Shown here: positions 52,172-60,503 of the stretch, one piece after another
Layout: every line of letters begins with the position of its first letter
Position numbering within the stretch: position 1 is the stretch's first letter
Origin: JAKPBU01 sp964425695
GTDB lineage: Bacteria; Pseudomonadota; Gammaproteobacteria; Xanthomonadales; Xanthomonadaceae
Reading direction: 5' to 3'
Length of the DNA: 64,000 nt
Assembly (NCBI GenBank): GCA_964425695.1
Contig: CAYRNF010000004.1
Coordinates: forward strand, 124,001-188,000
The notes under the pieces: model-generated
What the model was told of the DNA's origin: nothing
What the model saw: only the letters and a program-made list of their open reading frames with translations
The model's database searches: none
Position numbers and translations under genes: made by a program

Positions 52172-52717
52172 TCAAAGCGCCAGTTCGTGGATGACCTGGC
52201 TGCGGTCGTCCGGATCGGGCCGCGTGCGGAAGCCCAGAAAGTGCGCCAGGTCGGCCATGGCGATGTTCTCTGCGGAATCGACGGAGTACATCGCACGCAT
52301 GCCCCGGGCGCGCGCCACCTCGATCAGGTGGCGCATCAGAAGCGTGCCCAGGCCCTTGTCCTGCCAGGCATCGTCCACGGTCACCGCGCATTCGCAGCGC
52401 AGGCCGTCCGCGTCCGCCGCATAGCGGCTCACGCCGACGATCCGGTCATGCGCATCCTCGCGGACCACGGCGGCGAAGGCCGCTTCGTGCGCGCGGTCGA
52501 TCCGGGTCAGCCGGTCGATGGTCTCGTCGCCGGGATGGGCGACCTGGCCCAGGAAGCGGAACCGGCGCGCCTGCGCCGACAGGTGTTCGATGAACCGGCG
52601 TTCGGCCGGCGCGTCCTGCGGCGTGATCGGCCGGATCAGCACGTGGCTGCGGTCGCGCAGGGTTTCCGACCAGCGCGGGTAGTCGTCCTGCAGGGCGGGC
52701 GGTGCGAAGGTGTTCAT
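52172..52717 (-). CDS. GNAT acetyltransferase, second paralogue
   Basis: A 181-residue GNAT protein clearly paralogous to the one heading the cyd operon. Both share YPRW-ETLRD, IRPIT, RRFRFLG-V-HP, the acetyl-CoA site DAWQDKGLGTLLMRHLIEVA, and a C-terminal QVIHEL. Like its twin it resembles the acetylase domain of Pat-type protein acetyltransferases. It is monocistronic and divergent from the second universal stress protein, sharing FNR-type box 9 with it. A gap of 280 bases between its end and the first stress-protein gene holds no gene. Confidence 0.87.
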   Translation of the reverse strand: MNTFAPPALQDDYPRWSETLRDRSHVLIRPITPQDAPAERRFIEHLSAQARRFRFLGQVAHPGDETIDRLTRIDRAHEAAFAAVVREDAHDRIVGVSRYAADADGLRCECAVTVDDAWQDKGLGTLLMRHLIEVARARGMRAMYSVDSAENIAMADLAHFLGFRTRPDPDDRSQVIHELAL

Positions 52718-52745
52718 TGCCGGTCGTCCGGGGGAGGTGCCGCCG

Positions 52746-52815
52746 ACCTTAGATCCGGTTTGCCAGCCCGGGCTTGATCCGCATCAACCCGGGCGCGCGC
52801 CCGCAGTGCCAGCGT
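52746..52815. promoter_or_regulatory. FNR-type box 9, shared by divergent acetyltransferase and stress-protein genes
   Basis: TTGATccgcATCAA at 52774-52787 matches the consensus half-sites exactly. It is centred 63 bp before the acetyltransferase ATG and 62 bp before the stress-protein ATG. TAAGGT (52751-52746, minus) and CAGCGT (52810-52815, plus) lie 29.5 bp from the centre on either side, so one dimer may drive both promoters. Confidence 0.85.
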
Positions 52816-52842
52816 GGCGACGGTCGGTCCGGTGAGGTGCGC

Positions 52843-53682
52843 ATGTACACGCAGGTCCTGGTTCCCGCGATGCTCGGCCGTCCGGAGCCGGATGCCGTGC
52901 GCTGCGCCTGCGCGCTGGCCACGCCGCTGCGCGGCCGGGTCGAGGTGGTGGTGGGGATGAGCGCGGTCGCGCCGCTCATGGCCGGGTGGCAGTACTTCCC
53001 CGTGGGCGTGTACGAAACCATCCAGGAAGAAGTGCATGGCGCGGCGCACGCGCTGGCCGCCGACATGCGGCGGGCCCTGGCCGGGCAGCCGGCGCAGGTC
53101 GAGGTGCGCACCACCGGACACTTCTGGATGACGCCCGCCGAGCAGGCGCTGGCGCACGCGTGCCACAGCGACCTGGTGGTGCTGGGCCGCCCGCGCGCGC
53201 CCACCGATGCCGATGCGCATCTGTTCGCGGCGCTGCTGCTCGCCTCGGGGCGGCCCGTGCTGGCGGTGCCCCCGGGCGCAGGCGATGCGCCGCGCTTCGA
53301 GCGGATCGTGATCGCCTGGAAGGCCACGCGCGAGGCGGCGCGCGCGGTGCACGACGCGCTGCCGCTGCTGCGGGCGGCGCGGCGGGTCGTGGTGCTGGCG
53401 GTTCGCGACAACCTGGAACCGCCGCCGTCGCCGGGCGGCGACGAACCCGCCCAGGCGCTGGCGCGCCACCTGCAGCGCCACGGCGTGGACGCCACGATCG
53501 TGCGCGAGCAGCGCCACGACCGCTCCACCGGCCAGGCGATCGTGCAGTACGCAGGGGCCAGCGGCGCCGACGCGATCGTCGCCGGTGGGTACGGCCATGC
53601 GCGCGTGCTGGAGCAGGTCTTCGGCGGCACCACGCGCACGCTCTACCGTACGTCGCCGGTGCCGGTGCTGTTCTCGCATTGA
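52843..53682 (+). CDS. Tandem-domain universal stress protein 2
   Basis: A 279-residue double UspA protein paralogous to the one at 51049. Domain 1 opens MYTQVLVPAMLGRPEPDAVR and domain 2 ERIVIAWKATREAARAVHDA. The tail AIVAGGYGHARVLEQVFGGT ... SPVPVLFSH aligns with its twin. Domain 1 retains little of the ATP-binding loop (VVLGRPRAPTDAD), domain 2 more. ATG 52843 follows GTGAGG. Its 3' end overlaps the convergent iron-permease gene by 40 bases. Confidence 0.92.
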   Translation: MYTQVLVPAMLGRPEPDAVRCACALATPLRGRVEVVVGMSAVAPLMAGWQYFPVGVYETIQEEVHGAAHALAADMRRALAGQPAQVEVRTTGHFWMTPAEQALAHACHSDLVVLGRPRAPTDADAHLFAALLLASGRPVLAVPPGAGDAPRFERIVIAWKATREAARAVHDALPLLRAARRVVVLAVRDNLEPPPSPGGDEPAQALARHLQRHGVDATIVREQRHDRSTGQAIVQYAGASGADAIVAGGYGHARVLEQVFGGTTRTLYRTSPVPVLFSH

Positions 53683-54068
53683 GTGTCCGGATGCCGGCGG
53701 CGCGATGCGCGCGCCAGCGCCTCGTAGCGGGCGCGGTAGGCATCCAGCGTGCGTTCGTCCAGCTCTTCCAGGTCCAGCAGCGCGTTGTTGGCGGCGCCGG
53801 TCGCGCGGATCAGCTCGTCCAGCTTGATCTGCATGGCCTCGGTGTCGCGCAGCTGGGTGTTCTGGATCAGGAACACCATCAGGAACGTCACCACGGTGGT
53901 GCCGGTGTTGATGACCAGCTGCCAGGTGTCGCTGAAGCCGAACCAGGGCCCGCTGGCCAGCCAGCCCAGGATCACCAGCACGGCGATGGCGAACGTGGCG
54001 GGCCGTCCCGACGCGCGCGCGGCGATCTTCGAGAAGTGGTTGAACACATCGTCCGTGCGCAGGGACAT
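53643..54068 (-). CDS. Low-affinity iron permease family protein
   Basis: A 141-residue membrane protein of the PF04120 family. It starts MSLRTDDVFNHFSKIAARAS, with helices at FAIAVLVILGWLASGPWFGF (about 26-45) and WQLVINTGTTVVTFLMVFLI (about 49-68). The family signature NTQLRDTEAMQIKLDELIRA follows. The name comes from yeast Fet4; bacterial members are small and uncharacterised. The last 13 residues are encoded antisense to the end of the convergent universal-stress-protein gene. FNR-type box 10 lies 62 bp before its start. Confidence 0.86.
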   Translation of the reverse strand: MSLRTDDVFNHFSKIAARASGRPATFAIAVLVILGWLASGPWFGFSDTWQLVINTGTTVVTFLMVFLIQNTQLRDTEAMQIKLDELIRATGAANNALLDLEELDERTLDAYRARYEALARASRRRHPDTQCENSTGTGDVR

Positions 54069-54096
54069 CGGCAGGCCGGCAGCGGGGCTGGCAGCC

Positions 54097-54137
54097 AGCG
54101 TGCATCGGCCGGCGCGCCGGTGCTTGATCCAGATCAG
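54097..54137 (-). promoter_or_regulatory. FNR-type box 10 in front of the iron permease gene
   Basis: TTGATccagATCAG at 54124-54137 has one deviation in the last base. On the minus strand CACGCT (54102-54097) lies 28.5 bp from the centre. The centre is also 110 bp upstream of the CRP/FNR regulator, too far for the class II spacing seen elsewhere. Confidence 0.7.
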
Positions 54138-54151
54138 CGCGCGCGCAGCCG

Positions 54152-54176
54152 GTTACAGACCGTTACGCACCGTTAC
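54152..54176 (+). repeat. Three GTTAC direct repeats with 10-bp period
   Basis: GTTAC occurs at 54152-54156, 54162-54166 and 54172-54176, on one helical face, 65-89 bp upstream of the CRP/FNR regulator ATG. Phased direct repeats of this kind are typical operators for OmpR/PhoB-family response regulators, and one such regulator is encoded at 56988-57743. Confidence 0.55.
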
Positions 54177-54240
54177 CGGGCGCGCATCCGCGCGACACAC
54201 TGCGCCGCCACCCTGCGCACACACCACGGGAGGGCGGACC

Positions 54241-54957
54241 ATGTTGGAAGTCTCCACGCGCAGCCACGGCGAAGTCCCCGCAACCACGTACGGGTGGGCG
54301 GGCACGGCCCCCGGCGTACCGCTTGCGTTCGAGGCCCTGGTCGCCCGGCTGCCGGCGCAGCGGCGGCTGCTGCGCGCGCGCCAGTACGTGTTCCGCGCGG
54401 GTCAGCCGCGGCATGCGCTGTTCCTGGTGCATGCCGGCGTGTTCAAGACCAGCCTGGTCAGCGAGGACGGGCGCGAGAAGATCACCGGCTTCCGCATGCG
54501 CGGCGACCTGCTCGGCCTGGACGCGCTGGACATGGCGGTGCACGCCTGCGATGCGGTGTCGCTGGACGTGGGCGAGGTGTGGGAGCTGCCCTGCGCGGCC
54601 CTGCACCAGGATGCCGGGATCCAGCGGGGCCTGACCGCCTGCCTGGCCGCCGAGATCCGGCGCGACCAGGGCTGGATGCTTGCGATCGGCACGCTCGGCG
54701 CCGAACAGCGGGTCGCCTCGTTCCTGCTCGACCTGGCCGCGCGCCTGTCCGCGCTCGGCTTCAGCGAACGCCGGCTCACGCTGCGCATGACGCGCGCGGA
54801 AATCGGCAGTTTCCTGGCCCTGCAGCTGGAGACGGTGACCCGCGCGCTGACGCGCCTGCAGGCGCGGGGCCTGATCGAAGTGGACGGCCGCCAGGTCCGG
54901 ATCGCCGATGCGGCGGGCCTGCAGGCGATCCAGCACGGCGGCGTGCACTGCCACTGA
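54241..54957 (+). CDS. CRP/FNR-family transcription regulator without N-terminal Fe-S cysteines
   Basis: A 238-residue regulator. The cyclic-nucleotide-binding-like beta-roll is at about 25-150 (LLRARQYVFRAGQPRHALFLVHAG, ITGFRMRGDLLGLDAL), then the dimerisation helix and winged helix. The recognition helix LALQLETVTRALTRLQ carries E-x-x-T-R, the FNR-type E-x-x-S/T-R reading TTGAT half-sites. It lacks the Cys-x2-Cys-x5-Cys cluster at the N-terminus that holds the oxygen-sensing [4Fe-4S] of FNR, so it is closer to DNR-like or redox-independent members. GGAGGG lies 6 bases before ATG 54241. It is the natural candidate regulator of the ten boxes upstream. Confidence 0.88.
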   Translation: MLEVSTRSHGEVPATTYGWAGTAPGVPLAFEALVARLPAQRRLLRARQYVFRAGQPRHALFLVHAGVFKTSLVSEDGREKITGFRMRGDLLGLDALDMAVHACDAVSLDVGEVWELPCAALHQDAGIQRGLTACLAAEIRRDQGWMLAIGTLGAEQRVASFLLDLAARLSALGFSERRLTLRMTRAEIGSFLALQLETVTRALTRLQARGLIEVDGRQVRIADAAGLQAIQHGGVHCH

Positions 54958-54978
54958 CCCGTCACGCGTCGCGCGCGC

Positions 54979-56976
54979 TCAGGCGGACACGCCGGGCGCC
55001 TCCGCGGACCGGTCCAGCAGGCGCCGCACCTCGGCGGTCAGCCGGTCGCGCAGGTAGGGCTTGCGCAGCAGGCTGAAGCCGGTGGGGATGCCGGCACGCG
55101 CCTCGTCGCCGGACGCCAGCAGAACCGCGAGCTGCGGCCGGCGCAGGCGCGCCTCGCGCGCCAGTGCATGCCCGTCCATGCCCGGGCCGAGCATCAGGTC
55201 GGTGAACAGCAGGTCGAGCGGTTCGCCGCCGTCGAGCAGCGCCAGCGCCTGGGCGGCATCGGCCGCGGCCACGACCCGGAACCCCGCGGACCGAAGGAAC
55301 GCGCAGGCGATGCCGCGCACGTCCGCGTCGTCCTCCACCACCAGCACCGACTCGCCGCGCCCGCTCGCGTGCGGGGCCGCGGCTGCGGGCAGGGCCTGGG
55401 GCCGGTCGCGTGCGGTGGGCAGGTACAGGATCACCCGGGTGCCGCTGCCCGGGGCGCTTTCGATGCGCAGGCCGCCGCCGCTCTGGCGCACGAAGCCGTA
55501 CACCATGCTCAGGCCCAGACCGCTGCCGCGGCCCGCGCCCTTGGTGGTGAAGAACGGTTCGGTCGCCCGCTCCAGCGTCTCGGCCGCCATGCCGCGGCCG
55601 GTGTCGCTCACGCTGATGCGCACGAAGTCGCCCGCGGGCACCTCCGGCTCGGCACCGGTGGCACCGATCGGCGCATGCCGGGCGCCCAGCCGGATCGTGC
55701 CGCCCTGCGGCATGGCGTCGCGCGCATTGAGCGCCAGGTTGACCAGCGCGGCCTCCAGCTGTCCCGGGTCCACGTAGACGTCCGGCAGCGGCTGCGCAAG
55801 GTCGCTCTCCATCCGGATCGCGTCGCCGAGCGTGCGCCTGAGCATCGCCGACACGTCCGCGAACAGCGCCGCCACGTCCACCGACCTGGGCAGCAGGCGC
55901 TGCCGCCTGGCGAACGCCAGCAGCTTGCCGGTCAGTTCGGCGCCGCGTCCCACCGAGCGCAGCGCGCTGGCGATCAGCTCCTGCCCGGAGTCGCTGCGGC
56001 ATTCGGTTTCCAGCAGCTGCAGGCTGCCCGACAGCACGGTCAGCAGGTTGTTGAAGTCGTGCGCGATGCCGCCGGTCAGCTGGCCGATGGCATCCAGGCG
56101 CTGCGCATGCGTGAGCTGCTCCTCGATCCGGCGCTGGCGCAGCGCCGCCGACAGCATGTGCGATGCGTTCTGCAGCAGATGCCGGGCATCGCGCCCGAAG
56201 CGGCCCGGCTGCGGATCGGCGGCCAGCAGCGCGCCCATGATGCGGTCCCGGTCGAACAGGGGCAGGTAGGCCGCGCACCCCGTGGCCGGCAGCGCCACCG
56301 GGAATCCGGACGCGTCCGCCAACGGGCGCGCGCAGTCCTCGACCACGATCGCGTCGGCCGGCAGCGCCTGCGCGGCGCCTGCGGCGAAGGCCGCGGTCCA
56401 CTGCGGACCGACCTGTTCGCACTGGGTCGCATGCCTGCCGTCGTCGCCCGGCAGCCAGATCGCCACGGACTGCACGTCCAGCACCTCCGCCAGCAGCGAC
56501 GGCAGGCGCTCGACGAGGCGAGCGGTGCCGGCCTGCTCCAGCACCAGCCGCGCGATGCGGACCTCGAGGGCGTGGTAACGCTCGCGCGCCTCGGCCTGGC
56601 GCTCGCGTGCGGTGCGCGAGATGTCGCGCACCGATGCCAGGAAGCACGTGCCTTCGGCGCCCGTGAACGGACTCAGCGCGATCTCCACGGGGAACTCGCT
56701 GCCGTCGCGGCGCAGTCCGGTCAGGCTCTGCTCGGTGGCACCCATCGGGCGCGTGCGTGGCCGGGCCATGTAGCCGGCGCGGTGCTGGCGATGGCGGTCG
56801 CGTGCCGCGGCCGGCACCAGCGCGTCCACGTCCAGGCCGTCCAGCCCGCCGGAGGGGTAGCCGAAAAGCTCTTCCGCATGGCGGTTGGCCCGGATCACGC
56901 GGCCGTGCGTGTCCACGGTCAGCAACGCGTCCGGCACCGCCTCGAACAGATCCGGGTGCAGCGTCGGCTCGTGCAT
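54979..56976 (-). CDS. Hybrid sensor histidine kinase (PAS-GAF-HisKA-HATPase-REC)
   Basis: A 665-residue soluble kinase without membrane helices. The PAS domain opens LFEAVPDALLTVDTHGRVIR (about 10-130) and is followed by a GAF-like domain (about 155-285, ARLVERLPSLLAEVLDVQSV). The transmitter has GGIAHDFNNLLTVLSGSL with His306, then NLALNARDAMPQGG, SDTGRGM and GSGLGLSMVYGFVRQSGGG. The C-terminal receiver has VLVVEDDADVRG and phospho-acceptor Asp593 in LFTDLMLGPGMDG. The layout resembles FixL-like oxygen/redox kinases, but no haem-specific PAS residues are certain. It follows the OmpR-type regulator after 11 bases and is cotranscribed with it. Confidence 0.9.
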   Translation of the reverse strand: MHEPTLHPDLFEAVPDALLTVDTHGRVIRANRHAEELFGYPSGGLDGLDVDALVPAAARDRHRQHRAGYMARPRTRPMGATEQSLTGLRRDGSEFPVEIALSPFTGAEGTCFLASVRDISRTARERQAEARERYHALEVRIARLVLEQAGTARLVERLPSLLAEVLDVQSVAIWLPGDDGRHATQCEQVGPQWTAAFAAGAAQALPADAIVVEDCARPLADASGFPVALPATGCAAYLPLFDRDRIMGALLAADPQPGRFGRDARHLLQNASHMLSAALRQRRIEEQLTHAQRLDAIGQLTGGIAHDFNNLLTVLSGSLQLLETECRSDSGQELIASALRSVGRGAELTGKLLAFARRQRLLPRSVDVAALFADVSAMLRRTLGDAIRMESDLAQPLPDVYVDPGQLEAALVNLALNARDAMPQGGTIRLGARHAPIGATGAEPEVPAGDFVRISVSDTGRGMAAETLERATEPFFTTKGAGRGSGLGLSMVYGFVRQSGGGLRIESAPGSGTRVILYLPTARDRPQALPAAAAPHASGRGESVLVVEDDADVRGIACAFLRSAGFRVVAAADAAQALALLDGGEPLDLLFTDLMLGPGMDGHALAREARLRRPQLAVLLASGDEARAGIPTGFSLLRKPYLRDRLTAEVRRLLDRSAEAPGVSA

Positions 56977-56987
56977 GCGGCGTGCGC

Positions 56988-57743
56988 CTACAGGCGCTCG
57001 ACGTCGGCCGCCAGAAGGTAGCCGGCGCCCCGCACCGAGCGGATCAGCGTAGGCGTGCCCGGGTCGCGCTCGATCTTGCGCCGCAGCCGCGCGATCGCCA
57101 CGTCGATCGCGCGGTCGTACGGGCCGGCTTCGCGCCCATGCAACGCACCCATGAGCTGGTCGCGGCTGAGCACGCGGTTGGGCTGCTCCAGCAGCGCCAG
57201 CAGCAGGTCGTATTCGCCGGTGGTCAGCGGCACCTCGGCCTGGGGGCCCTCGCGAAGCCGGCGCGCGCCGGTGTCCAGCTCGAAACGGTCGAAGCGCAGC
57301 CGCGGTGCCGCCGGCGCGGACGGCGTGGGCGCCGCGGCGCGGCGCAGCACCGCGCGCACGCGCGCCAGCAGCTCGCGCAGGTCGAAGGGTTTGGACACGT
57401 AGTCGTCCGCCCCCAGTTCCAGGCCGACCACGCGCTCGACCGTGTCGCCGCGGCCGCTGACCACGATGACCGGGGCGCCGCGCGCGCGGATCTGCTGCAA
57501 CAGTCCCAGTCCGTCCGCATCCGGCAGCCCCAGGTCCAGCAGCACCAGGTCCGGCCTGGCCCGGGCCAGCGCGTCGCGCATCTGCGCGCCGCTGGCCGCG
57601 GTTTCCACCGCGAAGTTGTGGCCTGCCAGGTAGCGGTGCAGCAGCGCGCGGATCTCCGGGTCGTCGTCGACGACCAGGATCGCCGCGGCGCTGGCCTCGG
57701 CCGGTGGCGGTTTGCCGCAGACGGGGCGCTCGGGGGTCTCCAT
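56988..57743 (-). CDS. OmpR/PhoB-family response regulator
   Basis: A 251-residue regulator. The receiver is at about 20-135 (ILVVDDDPEI, phospho-acceptor Asp70 in LLDLGLPDADG, VSGRG, Lys in YVSKPFDLREL). The winged-helix domain is at about 150-245 (PLTTGEYDLLLALLEQPNRV, IDVAIARLRRKIERDPGTPT, IRSVRGAGYLLA). Its recognition helix V-A-I-A-R-L-R-R-K-I is typical. It is the first gene of a two-gene operon with the hybrid kinase and no FNR-type box precedes it. It may bind the phased GTTAC repeats in front of the CRP/FNR gene; a GGTTACAG also occurs in its own upstream region (about 57841-57848, minus). Confidence 0.92.
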   Translation of the reverse strand: METPERPVCGKPPPAEASAAAILVVDDDPEIRALLHRYLAGHNFAVETAASGAQMRDALARARPDLVLLDLGLPDADGLGLLQQIRARGAPVIVVSGRGDTVERVVGLELGADDYVSKPFDLRELLARVRAVLRRAAAPTPSAPAAPRLRFDRFELDTGARRLREGPQAEVPLTTGEYDLLLALLEQPNRVLSRDQLMGALHGREAGPYDRAIDVAIARLRRKIERDPGTPTLIRSVRGAGYLLAADVERL

Positions 57744-57915
57744 CGCAACGCAGGATGCGCCGGTTGCCGCCGATTGCCTAGCGCGCCGGATCCGCCACGC
57801 ACCTGCCAGCGCGGTGCTGCCCGGGGCGCCGGATGCGGCGCTGTAACCTAGCGCCACAGGCCCGCGGCGCCGGGCCGCTGCGCGCCGTTTCCCTGCCACT
57901 TCGCGAACCGACCAC

Positions 57916-58962
<1,047 letters not shown>

Positions 58963-58966
58963 GCGC

Positions 58967-59884
58967 GTGCCCGTGCTGACGCGCGACATCGACGCGTTCG
59001 TGGCGTTCGCGCGCGGCGTCGCTCCCGACTTCGGCCCGCCGTGCGCACGCGCGGCTTTCCTGGTGGCGCCCGACGGATTCGCGCGCGCCACGCAATCGGC
59101 GCAGGACAACCGCTACATGGCCGATGCCGCGCGCTTCGACGCCGGCGCGGCGTGCGCGCAGCATCGCGAACTGCAGCGCGCGCTGGCCGGCGAGCTGCCG
59201 GTGATCTGCTTCCCGGGCGATGCGGACGCGCCCGATGCGGTATTCCCCAACAACGTCTTCGCGACCGCGCCGGGGCGGCTGGTGGTGGGGCGCATGCGCC
59301 ATCCCGTGCGCCAGCGCGAAGCGGCGCGCGCCGACATCCGCGGCTTCTTCCGCGACGTGGCCGGGTATCGGGAAATCGACCTGTCCACGCAGCCGCATGC
59401 GTGCGAACTCACCGGCGCCCTGGTGATCGACCGCGCCCGCGGGCTCGGCTTCTGCGGCCTGTCCGAGCGCTGCGACCTGCAAGGCGCCGCGCTGATGCAC
59501 GAGGCGTTCGGGCTGCGCGCCACCCTGGCCTTCGAGCTGGCGCCCGGCGAGTACCACACCAACGTGGTGCTGGCGCTGCTGGCCGGGCGCGCCGCGCTGC
59601 TCAGCGCGGCGGGATTCGCCGATCCGCGCGTGGTGGAGGCCATCGCGTCGCTGTACGCGCCGCACGCCATCCGGGTCGGCGCGCGGGAACATGCCGCGTT
59701 CGCGTGCAACGCCATCGCGCTGGCGCCCGGCAGCGTGTGGATGAGCGCGGCGGCCGCGGACGCGCTGACGCCCTCCACCCGGGCGGGGCTGCACGAAGCC
59801 GGCTTCACGGTGCGCTGCGCGGCGCTGCAGGCGATCGAAGTCGCGGGCGGCTCGCTGCGCTGCTGCGTGGCGGAAATCTTCTAG
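58967..59884 (+). CDS. Arginine deiminase-related (amidinotransferase-fold) hydrolase
   Basis: A 305-residue protein of the guanidino-group-modifying superfamily (CtlX/DDAH-like). Motifs visible are the Asn/Asp-rich CFPGDADAPDAVFPNNVFAT (substrate guanidinium site), GALVIDRARGLGFCGLSERC, the His in GEYHTNVVLALLAG, and the C-terminal nucleophile region AGGSLRCCVAEIF with the catalytic Cys. It should hydrolyse arginine-, citrulline- or methylarginine-like substrates. The start is GTG 58967, closely behind dusA. A canonical arginine deiminase operon (arcABC) is absent, so a salvage role is more likely than fermentation. Confidence 0.85.
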   Translation: MPVLTRDIDAFVAFARGVAPDFGPPCARAAFLVAPDGFARATQSAQDNRYMADAARFDAGAACAQHRELQRALAGELPVICFPGDADAPDAVFPNNVFATAPGRLVVGRMRHPVRQREAARADIRGFFRDVAGYREIDLSTQPHACELTGALVIDRARGLGFCGLSERCDLQGAALMHEAFGLRATLAFELAPGEYHTNVVLALLAGRAALLSAAGFADPRVVEAIASLYAPHAIRVGAREHAAFACNAIALAPGSVWMSAAAADALTPSTRAGLHEAGFTVRCAALQAIEVAGGSLRCCVAEIF

Positions 59885-60072
59885 CGTTCAAGCACTTGCA
59901 CCGTGGTCACCGGGACGCGGACGCGGGTCCGTTCAGCAAATTAAGGATGGATTCACCGCCCCGTTTCGACAATTCGCCTCCGCCACGGATGGGCGAGCAA
60001 ACCCGGGCGCGCGCCGTGCCGGCCCGCCACCCGATCCGCCGCTGCATCGCCCTTCCGGAGACGTTCCCCGTC

Positions 60073-60423
60073 ATGTCGCATCGCCTCGCCACCTTCGTGC
60101 TCGGTTCCGCCCTGCTGTGCGTGGGCGCATCCGATGCGTGGGCGCAGGGCCGCGGCCGCGGCGCGCCGCCGCCGGCGGACGACCACACGCTCTCCGACAG
60201 CGTGCGCCGGATCGAGCGCGATACGCGCGGCGAAGTGCTCAGCGCCGAGCGCGTGCCGTTCGACGGCCGCGAGATGCACCGCGTCAAGGTGCTCGACGAC
60301 CGCGGCCGCGTGCGCGTCTACATGGACGACCCGCGCGCGCACGACGATCACCGCCACGGCCAGGACCGCCGCCACCAGGACCGCGACGCGAGGCGGCGCC
60401 CTGCACGCGACGACGACGATTGA
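60073..60423 (+). CDS. Secreted PepSY-domain protein upstream of phoP
   Basis: A 116-residue protein with a signal peptide (cut near DAWAQG, residue 25). A single PepSY-like unit at about 38-90 (DSVRRIERDTRGEVLSAERV ... MHRVKVLDDRGRVRVYMDDP) is followed by a His/Asp/Arg-rich tail (HDDHRHGQDRRHQDRD). PepSY modules inhibit or modulate proteases and sensor domains, and such genes often precede phoPQ in xanthomonads. The charged tail might bind metal. It lies 80 bases before phoP and is probably in the same operon. Confidence 0.8.
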   Translation: MSHRLATFVLGSALLCVGASDAWAQGRGRGAPPPADDHTLSDSVRRIERDTRGEVLSAERVPFDGREMHRVKVLDDRGRVRVYMDDPRAHDDHRHGQDRRHQDRDARRRPARDDDD

Positions 60424-60503
60424 TCCGACACCCTCTGCACCGACCCAGGTGTAGCGCTGCGCCCGCGCGGCGGGACCAACCCCAATTCGACGGAGATTGA
60501 CGC

